A stretch of 64,000 nt of DNA from Undibacterium sp049340185 (GCF_049340185.1 NZ_JBMPPC010000003.1:62001-126000); one strand, 5' to 3'; counted from the first letter of the stretch, positions 1 to 8,192 are shown. Program-made: numbers and translations. Notes: generated from the sequence alone by a model not told the origin.

Positions 1-1
1 A

Positions 2-3000
2 GCAATTGATTTGTTACCGAAAAAGAATCAAGATCAATGGAAACAGGCTTACGAAAGCTCGGCATACTGGGCAATGATAGAAGAAGCCAGAACAGCTTTT
101 GAGGACAGTGACAGCGCGAAAGGTATTGCCTTGTTACGTAAGGCCGTGCAACTGAACAGCAAGGAACCTTCAGGAATTTTGCAGTTGGGCGACGCACTGC
201 TTGCTGAAAATGATCTGGCGGGGGCAGAGGAAAATTATCGTCTGGTTCTCAAAGATGATAAAGATAATAGAACTGCATTGAATAGCTTAGTCGGCGTACT
301 GTCGCTGCAAAAGCGTATCAAGGATTTAGAGGCGCTGAGCAGCGTGATGTCACCGGCACAGTTGACCGCCCTGGCTGATATGAAGGCCAATGATTTGATG
401 GAGAAAGCCAAAGCGGCAGAGGCTGCCGGCGATGTGAATGGTGCTCAATTAGCGCTCGAAGATGCGATCCTGATTGCGCCGGATAATGTGTGGCTACGTC
501 TGTATCTGGCGCAGTTATATCTGAAGCGTGATATGCCGGGACAGGCGCGCTCTTTACTGGATGCATTGACCAGTATAGAGAATCCTCAGCCGGATGCTTT
601 TTATGTCAGCGCTTTACTCAGCGCAGCCCAGCAATTGTGGTGGGAGGGATTGACGACGATGGAAAAAATCCCTGCCAAGTCGCGCAAACCAGAAATGTTC
701 GCTTTGCAAAAACGTCTGTGGATTTATGTCCAGCTTGATCGTATCAATTTTTTGCTTAAGCAGGGAGAGTTGGGATTAGCTAAAGAGCTGCTGAATTCGG
801 TCGAAAGTGCGGCTGCAAATGAGCCGGAGTTTATCGGTGCAATCGCCACCTTGTATATCAACAACGGTGACCCGGCACGTGGTCTGGCGATGATCCGTCA
901 AGCAGTTCAAAAAACAGCATCGCCTTCGGCGGGCTTATTGTTGCAGTATGCCGATGCCTTGTTACGTCTTAATCAGGATGCCGAGCTGGAAGCGGTTATC
1001 CGGCAAATTGCTGCCTTGCCTAAATTGGCGGATACCGAGGCAACCTCATTTAAAAATCTGCAGCGCGTGATTGCTATGCGCCGTGCAGAGCGAGCCAGAG
1101 AAGCGGGTGATTTGGCTTTGGCATATGAATATATTCAGCCTTACTTGATTGCGGATCCTGATGACAGTTTGCTGTTGCTCTCTCTGGCACGTATGTATGC
1201 GGCGGCAGGAGAGACAGACGCTGCTAAAGAGTTGTACACGCGGGTCTTGCAGACAGAGCCGGAAAATATCGAAGTAAGGCAAGGTCTGGTCTATGCCGCA
1301 ATTCAGATCAAGGATTTTCCGAATGCAGAAATTCATCTCGCAGCCTTGTTGAAATTGCAGCCTGATAATCCGCGCTTTATTGCTCTGGCAGGGCGGGTAG
1401 CGCGAGCTCAGGGAAACAACAGCAAAGCGCTGAGTTTGTTTAAGCAGGCGTTGGCACTGGAGCAGGCGCAACACACGATGGCAGGAATGGGGGCTAACGG
1501 TTTACGCTTAGTCGGACCGGAACCTGTTGCGGTGCCAGCCGATTTTAAGGTGAATCCATTTGCCGAACGTAAAAATGCCAGCCCTGAGATCAGAACTATC
1601 CCCGGTCCGGTACTGAAAGAAGTTGCTCCGTCATCCAGAACTCCTGGCGTAATGCCTCCTTTGCCAGCAAAAGCGCCGGTAACATCATCGACCTTGCCCG
1701 TCACTGCTGCTCCATCTGCTGTCACGCAGGCTGCGTCTGTGGTTGCTGCCACGGTATCGTCCTCCGCTGCCGGACTGCCACCTTTGAGCGGCTCTACCAC
1801 AGCGATGAATGCATCCTCGGCACCTGCGATGAGTGCGAATTTGCCTCAAATTACCCCGGGATTGCTACCGGCAACATCGTCAGCATCCGTGTCAGCGCAG
1901 ACTGCACGTGGATTGCCTGACGCGTCTAAGTCTGCTCAGCTTAAGCCCGCCTTACCTGCAATACGTACGACACAAGCCGCCTCTGTTGGCGATAGTGCTG
2001 GTGGTAATGCGAGGTCCGCATTAACTCGCGCGCCTGCCAGTGCAGAAGAGGCTTCATTGCTTGAAGAAATCGATGCGCTGAATTCTCTGAACCGTTCTCA
2101 GGTGTCCGTAGGGTTTGCAGCGCGTGCGCGCAGCGGTGAAAAAGGTTTATCCCAGTTAAAAGATATAGAAATGCCAATTGAGCTTTATCTGAGTTCTCTT
2201 GGAATGGGACAAATGGGCTTAAAGATTATTCCTGTATCCGTTGATGCCGGAACTTTATATTTGAATGATCCCGCTATCTCCGGTCAGTTTGGTAAGAATG
2301 CTGGGATCAACGAACGTGCGAAATTTGCCAAGCAGACATTTAGCAGTGTGGCTGCAAAAGCAGGATTATCAAGTGTCTCTCAATTATCTGAGCAGGCTAA
2401 AGGTGTGGCTTTAAGTCTGACCTATGAGCTCAGTGGCTTTAAACTCGACGCTGGCACGAGTCCTACAGATTTTCCTGTACGAAATGTTGTCGGCGGTCTG
2501 CGCTGGTCCACTCGCGTTGACGACGTGAACTTGAGCGTTGAGTTGTCACGCCGCTCCGTCACGGACAGCTACCTTTCTTACGCTGGAACCAATGACAGTT
2601 TATATGGACTGACCTGGGGTGGTGTAACCCGCACGGGTATTCATCTTGATGCCTCTTATGACACAGATGATGGCGGTGTTTATGCCAGCGCTGGTTACGC
2701 TGGCGTCAATGGCAAAAACGTGGCAAGCAACAGTATGTTTGAGCTAGGTGGCGGTGCTTATTGGCGTTTCTTACGTAACCGGGATATGGTCGCCACCGCC
2801 GGTCTCAGCATGACTTCGATGTTTTATAAAAAGAATTTGCGCTATTTTAGTTATGGACAGGGCGGTTATTTTAGTCCTAAAAATTATGTCGCATTAGGTG
2901 TCCCCCTGGAGTTGAGCGGACGCAAAGGCAATCTCGCCTATCAAGTCGGTGCTTCTGTCGGTATTCAGCGTTTTACCGAAGAAAGCAGTTTGTATTATCC

Positions 3001-3295
3001 GAACTCTAGAGCGGATCAGGCCGAGTTAGAAGCATTTTCAGCTGCAAATCCTAGTCTGAATATAGCAACATCCTATCCGGGACAGACTCGTAGCGGAGTG
3101 CAGTACAAATTTTTAGGTGGCGTTGAATACCAATTGGCGCCGAAGTTTTTTATCGGTAGTCGCTTCTCGATTGATAACTCCGGTGACTTCACTGATGCAT
3201 CCGGTGCTGTTTATCTGAAATACACATTTGAAGCGCAGAGACGACCAATACCGTTTCCTCCGTTTGCGCCCAAACCTTATTATCTCGGGAATTAA
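2..3295 (+). CDS. bcsC: Cellulose synthase subunit BcsC-like outer-membrane exporter (5' end outside window)
   Basis: The reading frame is open to the left edge, so the true start and signal peptide lie outside the window; the in-frame TTG at 11 is not convincing as a start. About 500 residues of TPR-type helical repeats come first. A Pro/Ala/Ser/Thr-rich linker of roughly 190 residues follows. The last ~390 residues are rich in alternating aromatic and polar residues and Gly, as expected for the BcsC C-terminal beta-barrel. In the family, the TPR scaffold spans the periplasm and guides the glucan to the outer-membrane pore. The stop lies 3 nt before the next gene, so the two are probably co-transcribed. 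bcsA and bcsB would be expected just upstream, outside the window. The family call is firm; cellulose as the exact polymer is inferred. Confidence 0.88.
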   Translation, partial: AIDLLPKKNQDQWKQAYESSAYWAMIEEARTAFEDSDSAKGIALLRKAVQLNSKEPSGILQLGDALLAENDLAGAEENYRLVLKDDKDNRTALNSLVGVLSLQKRIKDLEALSSVMSPAQLTALADMKANDLMEKAKAAEAAGDVNGAQLALEDAILIAPDNVWLRLYLAQLYLKRDMPGQARSLLDALTSIENPQPDAFYVSALLSAAQQLWWEGLTTMEKIPAKSRKPEMFALQKRLWIYVQLDRINFLLKQGELGLAKELLNSVESAAANEPEFIGAIATLYINNGDPARGLAMIRQAVQKTASPSAGLLLQYADALLRLNQDAELEAVIRQIAALPKLADTEATSFKNLQRVIAMRRAERAREAGDLALAYEYIQPYLIADPDDSLLLLSLARMYAAAGETDAAKELYTRVLQTEPENIEVRQGLVYAAIQIKDFPNAEIHLAALLKLQPDNPRFIALAGRVARAQGNNSKALSLFKQALALEQAQHTMAGMGANGLRLVGPEPVAVPADFKVNPFAERKNASPEIRTIPGPVLKEVAPSSRTPGVMPPLPAKAPVTSSTLPVTAAPSAVTQAASVVAATVSSSAAGLPPLSGSTTAMNASSAPAMSANLPQITPGLLPATSSASVSAQTARGLPDASKSAQLKPALPAIRTTQAASVGDSAGGNARSALTRAPASAEEASLLEEIDALNSLNRSQVSVGFAARARSGEKGLSQLKDIEMPIELYLSSLGMGQMGLKIIPVSVDAGTLYLNDPAISGQFGKNAGINERAKFAKQTFSSVAAKAGLSSVSQLSEQAKGVALSLTYELSGFKLDAGTSPTDFPVRNVVGGLRWSTRVDDVNLSVELSRRSVTDSYLSYAGTNDSLYGLTWGGVTRTGIHLDASYDTDDGGVYASAGYAGVNGKNVASNSMFELGGGAYWRFLRNRDMVATAGLSMTSMFYKKNLRYFSYGQGGYFSPKNYVALGVPLELSGRKGNLAYQVGASVGIQRFTEESSLYYPNSRADQAELEAFSAANPSLNIATSYPGQTRSGVQYKFLGGVEYQLAPKFFIGSRFSIDNSGDFTDASGAVYLKYTFEAQRRPIPFPPFAPKPYYLGN

Positions 3296-3298
3296 ATC

Positions 3299-3715
3299 GT
3301 GACAACAATGTTGAAATTTTTATTGAAATGCCTGCTGGCGAGCATGCCAATGCTGGCGTGGGCAGAAGATCCGCAGGCGGAGGGGCGCGCTTATCTGGCG
3401 CAAGGCGATAATGCTGCCGCGATCAAAAAATTCGCAGAAGCTGCAAAAACCAATCCATTTGATGCCTCTGCATTGAATAATCAGGCGGTTGCCTATGCGG
3501 CGCAGGGCGATCATGAAAAAGCGTTGAACTTGCTTGAGCGTGCGACCAGGCTGAGTCCGAATCGTACCGATATCGCCGCGAATTTAACAGAATTGCGTAA
3601 TTGGATGAGTCGCAATACTCCCCAGTTACTCACTGCAAAAAAAGAGCCGATTATGGATGTTTATCCAAATCAAAATAATTTGCCGCCAGAGCCGCCCGCA
3701 CTTTGGAAAAAATAA
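3299..3715 (+). CDS. Small secreted TPR protein at the end of the cellulose operon
   Basis: This protein of 138 residues starts with GTG at 3299, preceded by a CGGGA Shine-Dalgarno-like stretch; an ATG at 3308 is an alternative. The N-terminus has a basic and hydrophobic signal peptide ending around AWA-ED. Two TPR-like helical pairs follow, with the typical spacing of Ala/Gly/Tyr residues (for example NNQAVAYAAQGDHEKALNLL). It begins 3 nt after the bcsC stop and ends shortly before a terminator, so it is the last gene of that operon. A periplasmic helper for polymer export or an adaptor to BcsC is plausible from position only. I do not recognise a named family. Confidence 0.75.
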   Translation: MTTMLKFLLKCLLASMPMLAWAEDPQAEGRAYLAQGDNAAAIKKFAEAAKTNPFDASALNNQAVAYAAQGDHEKALNLLERATRLSPNRTDIAANLTELRNWMSRNTPQLLTAKKEPIMDVYPNQNNLPPEPPALWKK

Positions 3716-3826
3716 GCATCATTCTCTGGCCTAAGGCTTGCTAAATGCTACTTTTTGATGCACTATAGGTTTCGCTTATGATGTATGCCACGGAATAACA
3801 GGCCTGCATCCCAATTACTGATCGCA

Positions 3827-3848
3827 GATAAAGCCCCGATAAAGCCCC
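3827..3848. repeat. 11-bp tandem duplication
   Basis: GATAAAGCCCC occurs twice head to tail (3827-3837 and 3838-3848), followed by GA. It lies in the gap between the small TPR gene and the terminator upstream of aroG. It is one of several such short tandem duplications in the window. Confidence 0.9.
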
Positions 3849-3973
3849 GAATTTGAATTGCCAATACAGATGAAATTTACACGTTTCTTTTTCTTTTTTT
3901 ACTTTAGCTATTCCCAGCCAACGGCGGTGGAAAAACGGTAAGCGCACGGAAAAAGAGCCAACCAAATTTCTAA

Positions 3974-4003
3974 AAAACCGCCAGTGATGGCGGTTTTTTT
4001 TTT
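3974..4003 (+). terminator. Intrinsic terminator after the cellulose genes
   Basis: The stem AAAACCGCC / GGCGGTTTT (3974-3982 with 3989-3997) has a short loop and is followed by a run of T to 4003. The A run before the stem gives some bidirectional character. It is about 260 nt downstream of the TPR gene and isolates the cellulose genes from aroG. Apart from an 11-bp tandem repeat I see nothing coding in 3716-3973. Confidence 0.85.
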
Positions 4004-4046
4004 GATCAGCTTCAGCATTTATTTAGTACTTATTCAGCATTGATTA

Positions 4047-4094
4047 AGTTTTGTATTAACCAAATTTTGTATTAATTAAGCTTTGTATTCAACC
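4047..4094 (+). repeat. Three 16-bp tandem repeats upstream of aroG
   Basis: Three consecutive 16-bp units share the core TTTGTATT (cores begin at 4049, 4065 and 4081, exact period 16). The array lies 50-100 bp upstream of the aroG ATG, where promoter or operator elements are expected. It does not match a TyrR box (TGTAAA-N6-TTTACA). Regulatory function is inferred from position. Confidence 0.8.
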
Positions 4095-4143
4095 AGACGT
4101 CATTTTTACCAATACCTATTTTTGCACATTGAACGGAGAGACT

Positions 4144-5205
4144 ATGTTACGCACTGATGATCTACGCATTCGGGAGATGAAAGAATTAATCCCGCCTTCA
4201 CACCTGATCCGTGAGTTTGCCTGTTCTGAAAAAGCCGCCGATACTGCTGCCAATGCGCGTACTGCTTTGCACCGGATTTTGCATGCGCAAGATGACAGAG
4301 TTATGGTGGTGATTGGCCCATGCTCGATCCATGACACCAAGGCCGCGATGGAATATGCGCATAAGCTTGCTAAAGAGCGTGAGCGTTTCGCTGGCGAACT
4401 GGAGATTGTAATGCGCGTGTATTTCGAAAAGCCACGCACGACGGTCGGCTGGAAGGGACTGATCAATGATCCGTATATGGATAACAGTTTCCGTATCAAT
4501 GACGGCTTACGGATTGCGCGTGAACTACTGTTGAATATCAATGAACTCGGGTTGCCTGCGGGAACGGAATATCTCGATGTGATCAGTCCGCAATACATTG
4601 CTGACCTGATTAGCTGGGGCGCAATTGGTGCACGTACGACGGAATCTCAGGTTCACCGCGAGCTTGCATCCGGCCTCTCTTGTCCGGTAGGTTTTAAGAA
4701 TGGCACTGACGGTAATGTGAAAATCGCAGTGGATGCAATTAAAGCGGCATCGCAGCCGCATCATTTTTTATCCGTGACCAAAGGCGGACATTCTGCCATT
4801 GTGTCCACTAACGGCAATGAAGATTGCCATATTATTTTACGGGGTGGCAAGACGCCGAATTATGATGCAGTCAGCGTTGACGCGGCATGCAAGGACATTG
4901 CGAGTAATGTACTGGCATCGCGTCTGATGATTGATGCTTCGCATGCAAACAGCTCTAAAAATCCTGCCAACCAGATTCCTGTATGTGCTGATATCGCAAG
5001 CCAGATCGCTGCGGGCGATACGCGGATAGTCGGTGTGATGATTGAATCGCATCTGGTCGCAGGTCGTCAGGATCTGGTGCCAGGCAAAGAATTGGTGTAT
5101 GGACAGTCGGTGACCGATGGCTGTATCGCTTGGGATGACAGTGTGAAAGTGCTGGAAGGTCTGGCCGATGCGGTCAAGTTGCGCCGCCTAAAATTGCGAG
5201 AATAG
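4144..5205 (+). CDS. aroG: 3-deoxy-7-phosphoheptulonate synthase, class I (AroG type)
   Basis: This enzyme catalyses the first step of the shikimate pathway: phosphoenolpyruvate plus erythrose 4-phosphate gives DAHP, in the cytoplasm. The chosen ATG at 4144 follows GGAGAG (4135-4140) and gives 353 residues, close to E. coli AroG; a TTG 15 nt upstream is less likely. Family motifs are intact: VVIGPCSIHD, KPRTTVGWKG, GARTTESQVHRELASGL, PVGFKNGTDG and DASHANS. The overall sequence is closest to the AroG (Phe-sensitive) branch, but the feedback specificity cannot be fixed by eye. The gene is monocistronic, with an array of tandem repeats upstream and a strong terminator downstream. Confidence 0.95.
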   Translation: MLRTDDLRIREMKELIPPSHLIREFACSEKAADTAANARTALHRILHAQDDRVMVVIGPCSIHDTKAAMEYAHKLAKERERFAGELEIVMRVYFEKPRTTVGWKGLINDPYMDNSFRINDGLRIARELLLNINELGLPAGTEYLDVISPQYIADLISWGAIGARTTESQVHRELASGLSCPVGFKNGTDGNVKIAVDAIKAASQPHHFLSVTKGGHSAIVSTNGNEDCHIILRGGKTPNYDAVSVDAACKDIASNVLASRLMIDASHANSSKNPANQIPVCADIASQIAAGDTRIVGVMIESHLVAGRQDLVPGKELVYGQSVTDGCIAWDDSVKVLEGLADAVKLRRLKLRE

Positions 5206-5235
5206 TCCCCTCTCATTGCTAAGTTGTGATTAAGA

Positions 5236-5273
5236 AAAAGCCTGACAACTGTGAAGTACGTCAGGCTTTTTTT
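5236..5273 (+). terminator. Intrinsic terminator of aroG
   Basis: An 11-bp stem, AAAAGCCTGAC / GTCAGGCTTTT (5236-5246 with 5260-5270), with a 13-nt loop and a T run to 5273. It lies 30 nt after the aroG stop. The A run on the left lets it act also against transcription from the right. Confidence 0.93.
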
Positions 5274-5334
5274 GCAGAGCTTCATTGTGTTTTTACATAT
5301 CAGGCCATGATGCCAGTCTCTGCTATTCCAGTTG

Positions 5335-5985
5335 CTAATATCGTTTCGTCAGTGTCAATCGTTCGCCATCGCGTAACATTTCTACGCGCTTTAAAAATGA
5401 CATGCCGAGCAGGGTGAAGGGAAGGCCACTTTCGTTGACTGATGCATCCACCTGCTGTAATTCAATATCCCCGATTTTGACGGTATCCAAACGAACCCGG
5501 TATACGTTAATGACACCATTTGCCGTGCTCGAACGACCTAACTGACCTGCTTTGTAATTGATCCCCAGTTTGGTTGCATCTGCTGCCGGTATCGAGATTA
5601 AACTAGCTCCCGTGTCGACCAGCATATTCAGGCTGCTACCACCGTTGATCTGGGCTTTCGTGAAAAAATGTCCCTGTGCATCGGCTTGTAATACCACGCT
5701 ATTCCCGCTACTCGGCGCAGCGCGATGCACATACTGACCAATCGTCAAAACCTGACGTTTGCCATTGACTTCAATGGTGGCGGTTTCATTATCGGCTGAT
5801 AATAATTTCATGCCATCGCCAATAGTGCTGCCGACCGAATAGGTTTTTGGCTCATTCCCGTCGATGACCAATACGGCCTTGCCTGGAAATAATCCTACTA
5901 CGCCGACATCTGTCTTTGCTGCTGCATAGACGCATCCAGTTGCGCTCAGCATCAGTGTCCAGAGCAGGAGAGAAATCTTTTTCAT
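5335..5985 (-). CDS. Retropepsin-like aspartic protease, secreted
   Basis: This 216-residue protein has a signal peptide (KKISLLLWTLMLSATGCVYA) and then a retropepsin-like fold. The catalytic motif is MLVDTGASLISI (Asp-Thr-Gly), followed downstream by the family's LLGMSFL segment. It matches the bacterial TIGR02281-type clan AA proteases, which act as homodimers with one catalytic Asp per subunit. The N-terminal ~90 residues before the protease core form a small beta-rich region. The Cys in the signal region (SATGC) could allow lipidation, but the context is not a strong lipobox. Substrate and role are unknown. It is transcribed convergently with aroG. Confidence 0.85.
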   Translation of the reverse strand: MKKISLLLWTLMLSATGCVYAAAKTDVGVVGLFPGKAVLVIDGNEPKTYSVGSTIGDGMKLLSADNETATIEVNGKRQVLTIGQYVHRAAPSSGNSVVLQADAQGHFFTKAQINGGSSLNMLVDTGASLISIPAADATKLGINYKAGQLGRSSTANGVINVYRVRLDTVKIGDIELQQVDASVNESGLPFTLLGMSFLKRVEMLRDGERLTLTKRY

Positions 5986-6061
5986 AGCGAAGATGTACCA
6001 GGCATGTTGTAGTGGAGTTGCAGTCTCAGGATTGGCACACGCAAAAAACTGATGCGTAGCA

Positions 6062-6547
6062 TCAATCTCTGAAGTTATTGAATTCCAGCGGCAGATCTTT
6101 AATCTCTTTACGCAGCATTGCCATCGCGGCTTGCAAGTCGTCGCGCTTGGTGCCGGTCACGCGTACGGCGTCACCCTGAATGCTGGCTTGCACTTTCATT
6201 TTGCTGTCTTTGACGGCTTTAACGATTTTCTTTGCATCTTCGGTTTCGATGCCATTTTTGATCTTGATAACTTGTTTGACTTTATCGCCACCGATTTTAT
6301 CGATTTTGCCAAGATCCATGAAACGTACATCGACATTGCGTTTGCCCATGGTCATCGTGAGTTCGAGGCGGACCTGATCGAGGTGAAACTCCGAATCGCC
6401 ATAGATAGTCAGTTCGCGGTCTTTTTGCTCGACTTTGGCGCTGCTGCCTTTCAGATCGAAGCGATTGGTCACGACCTTATTGGTCTGATCCACCGCATTC
6501 TTGACATCAACCATATTGGCTTCTGAGACGGTATCAAATGAGGGCAT
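6062..6547 (-). CDS. yajQ: YajQ family nucleotide-binding protein
   Basis: At 161 residues it is the standard YajQ length and begins MPSFDTVSEAN, as the family does. The start is supported by TAAGGA 5 nt before the ATG. YajQ proteins have two ferredoxin-like domains; some bind cyclic di-GMP (shown for the Xanthomonas homologue XC_3703) and act with transcription factors, and others bind nucleotides or RNA. Here a c-di-GMP role is an inference from homologues. It is a single gene divergent from murB with an 85-nt shared promoter region. Confidence 0.95.
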   Translation of the reverse strand: MPSFDTVSEANMVDVKNAVDQTNKVVTNRFDLKGSSAKVEQKDRELTIYGDSEFHLDQVRLELTMTMGKRNVDVRFMDLGKIDKIGGDKVKQVIKIKNGIETEDAKKIVKAVKDSKMKVQASIQGDAVRVTGTKRDDLQAAMAMLRKEIKDLPLEFNNFRD

Positions 6548-6617
6548 GGTAATCCTTAGTGAAAATGTGAGTAAGCATCATTTTAGCAAATGCGCGCCGA
6601 CGCTATGAGCTTAAGGC

Positions 6618-6623
6618 TATAAT
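6618..6623 (+). promoter_or_regulatory. Candidate -10 element of murB very close to the start codon
   Basis: A perfect TATAAT sits only 10 nt before the murB ATG (6633). A transcription start 6-8 nt downstream would leave a leader of a few nucleotides or none. I see no clear -35 and no Shine-Dalgarno sequence. It could be chance. Confidence 0.4.
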
Positions 6624-6632
6624 TCTGCGCTT

Positions 6633-7661
6633 ATGACGAACAAATTTTCCCTTTTTTACGATTATCCGCTGCAAAAGCTCAATACCTTCGGAATTGCTGC
6701 CTGCGCCAGACGTTTTATGCAAATTACTCAGCCAGAGCAGCTATCTGCCTTGCGCGATGATCCTGATTTGTCTGCGTTGCCGCGCTTGATTTTGGGTGGC
6801 GGCAGTAATCTGGTGCTATCAGACCAAGTTGATACCCTTGTTCTGCACATGTCCTGCCTTGGTAAATACATTGTCGGTGAGGATAGCAACAATGTGCTGG
6901 TACAGGCAGAGGCAGGCGAGAGCTGGCACGAGTTTGTATTGTGGACGCTAAAGCAGGGTTTGGGTGGACTGGAGAATCTCTCACTCATTCCCGGTACTGT
7001 TGGTGCCGCACCGATACAAAACATCGGTGCCTATGGTGTTGAAATGCAGGATTTATTTCATAGCCTGAAGGCATTTGATTTTGCCACCGGTGACATCATC
7101 ATCATGGATAAAGCCGCCTGTCAGTTCGCTTATCGCGACAGTATTTTTAAACATGCCTGTAAAGATCGCATGGTGATACTCAGCGTCACTTTTGCTTTAC
7201 CCAAATTATGGCAAGCACGTTTGAATTACGCCGATGTTGCCCGCTATATTGCGACCAAAGGGATAGTGAGCCCGGATGCCGGTGATGTCAGCGATGCCAT
7301 CATCGCCATCCGGCAGGCAAAATTACCGGACCCGCAAGTAATCGGTAACGCAGGCAGTTTTTTTAAAAATCCTGTCGTCAGTGCGGCGACCCGTGATCGC
7401 CTGATGGCAGAATATCCTGCGCTAGTGAGTTATCTGCAAGAGACAGGTCATTACAAGCTGGCAGCAGGCTGGTTGATTGAGCAGTCTGGCTGGAAAGGTC
7501 AGGCACTTGGCAGGGCTGGCGTGTATGACAAACAGGCATTGGTATTGGTGAATCTTGGCGGCGCAACTGGAGTCGAGGTCAGAGCATTGGCATCCCGGAT
7601 ACAGGCAGATGTGAGAGCCAGATTTGATGTGGATTTAGAAGTCGAGCCTGTGTTTGTATAG
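6633..7661 (+). CDS. murB: UDP-N-acetylenolpyruvoylglucosamine reductase MurB
   Basis: The FAD-dependent enzyme reduces UDP-GlcNAc-enolpyruvate with NADPH to UDP-MurNAc, the second committed step of peptidoglycan precursor synthesis. At 342 residues it has the type I architecture. FAD-binding motifs LGGGSNLVLSD and SLIPGTVGAAPIQNIGAYG are present. The substrate motif YRDSIFK, the catalytic Ser segment GNAGSFFKNP, and the C-terminal Glu segment (VDLEVEPVF) are also present. No Shine-Dalgarno sequence is visible, and a TATAAT lies 10 nt upstream, so the mRNA may be nearly leaderless. The stop is followed after 9 nt by the folded repeat element at 7671-7756. Confidence 0.96.
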   Translation: MTNKFSLFYDYPLQKLNTFGIAACARRFMQITQPEQLSALRDDPDLSALPRLILGGGSNLVLSDQVDTLVLHMSCLGKYIVGEDSNNVLVQAEAGESWHEFVLWTLKQGLGGLENLSLIPGTVGAAPIQNIGAYGVEMQDLFHSLKAFDFATGDIIIMDKAACQFAYRDSIFKHACKDRMVILSVTFALPKLWQARLNYADVARYIATKGIVSPDAGDVSDAIIAIRQAKLPDPQVIGNAGSFFKNPVVSAATRDRLMAEYPALVSYLQETGHYKLAAGWLIEQSGWKGQALGRAGVYDKQALVLVNLGGATGVEVRALASRIQADVRARFDVDLEVEPVFV

Positions 7662-7670
7662 ATATAAAAC

Positions 7671-7756
7671 TATATACTCCCCTATTTTATAAGAAAAATA
7701 GCCGAGTTCCACACGTTACATGTGGTGGTTCGAAATATACTGTATCGGAGTATATA
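7671..7756 (+). repeat. Folded 86-nt intergenic element, copy A (matches 26295-26380)
   Basis: The ends form a perfect 10-bp inverted repeat, TATATACTCC / GGAGTATATA. Inside is a hairpin CTATTTT / AAAATAG (7682-7688 with 7695-7701), then a second possible hairpin around CCACA / TGTGG (7709-7713 with 7721-7725). Copy B between prpB and prpC has the same length, orientation and block order. The shared blocks are ACTCCCC, TAGCC, TTCC-N-CACG, TGGTG, GAAA-N-ATACTG and GAGT. The outer stems differ at two positions by compensatory changes (T-A to C-G and T-A to A-T), which suggests the RNA or single-strand fold is what is kept. I do not recognise it as a known family. Confidence 0.85.
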
Positions 7757-7788
7757 AATTCTCTGTGTGCTAAGGTTTTTTGCGTATG

Positions 7789-7814
7789 GCGTCGTAGTCA
7801 CCGCACTACGACGC
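7789..7814. terminator. Hairpin between convergent murB and ppnP
   Basis: A 10-bp perfect stem, GCGTCGTAGT / ACTACGACGC (7789-7798 with 7805-7814), encloses a 6-nt loop. There is no proper T run after it on the plus strand. On the minus strand a short run of T follows about 6 nt later. A terminator role is likely from its position between convergent genes but not certain. Confidence 0.55.
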
Positions 7815-7827
7815 TCTATTGACGAAT

Positions 7828-7855
7828 AAGATCGATGGACAAAGATCGATGGACA
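7828..7855. repeat. 14-bp tandem duplication at the 3' side of ppnP
   Basis: AAGATCGATGGACA occurs twice head to tail (7828-7841, 7842-7855), with a partial third unit (AAGACCGAT) running up to the ppnP stop codon. Confidence 0.9.
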
Positions 7856-7863
7856 AAGACCGA

Positions 7864-8181
7864 TTAGGCGACGAAGTGGCAGACGTAGTCCAGTGTTTCC
7901 AGTGTTTCTATAGTAAAGCTCGAATTAGCCGGAACATTAAATTGTTGTCCGCCATGATAAGTCGTCCAGTTTTCTTCACCCTGCAAACGAATCCGGCAAG
8001 AGCCCGCATTCAGTTCCATGATTTCAGCCGCGCCGGTAGTAAACACCAGGTTGGAGGGAAAAATCACACCGATGGTTTTTTTGCTGCCATCGGCGAACAG
8101 GATGGTGTGTGAAACACATTTGCCATCGAAATAGAGATTAGCTTTTTTGATGACGCTGACTTGATCGAATTGTGTGCTCAT
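7864..8181 (-). CDS. ppnP: Pyrimidine/purine nucleoside phosphorylase PpnP
   Basis: This 105-residue single-domain cupin belongs to the YaiE/PpnP (DUF1255) family, which phosphorolyses several purine and pyrimidine nucleosides to the base and ribose 1-phosphate. Family landmarks are visible: ANLYFDGKCVSHTI, the KKTIGVIFPS segment, EIMELNAGSCRIRL, and the C-terminal FNVPANSSFTIE followed by a YVCHF end. The length is normal. It lies downstream of argG in the same direction but after a strong terminator, so it probably has its own transcript. Confidence 0.93.
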   Translation of the reverse strand: MSTQFDQVSVIKKANLYFDGKCVSHTILFADGSKKTIGVIFPSNLVFTTGAAEIMELNAGSCRIRLQGEENWTTYHGGQQFNVPANSSFTIETLETLDYVCHFVA

Positions 8182-8192
8182 AGAATGCTCAT

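Noticed and set aside
1408..1800. Minus-strand open frame of 130 codons inside bcsC
   Set aside because: It lies opposite the low-complexity Ala/Pro/Thr-rich linker of bcsC, whose biased composition keeps the other strand open. It has no ribosome binding site or recognisable domain.
3741..3965. Minus-strand frame of 74 codons between the TPR gene and aroG
   Set aside because: It has no ribosome binding site or domain and crosses the 11-bp tandem duplication. The region also needs room for the terminator at 3974-4003.
6131..6526. Plus-strand frame of 131 codons opposite yajQ
   Set aside because: It is a shadow of a well-conserved gene. The yajQ frame has the full family sequence and a proper ribosome binding site.
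7671..7756. Reading the element after murB as a plain intrinsic terminator
   Set aside because: The closing stem is AU-rich and not followed by a T run, and the same element lies inside the prp operon between two co-directional genes. Its complex interior is conserved between copies.
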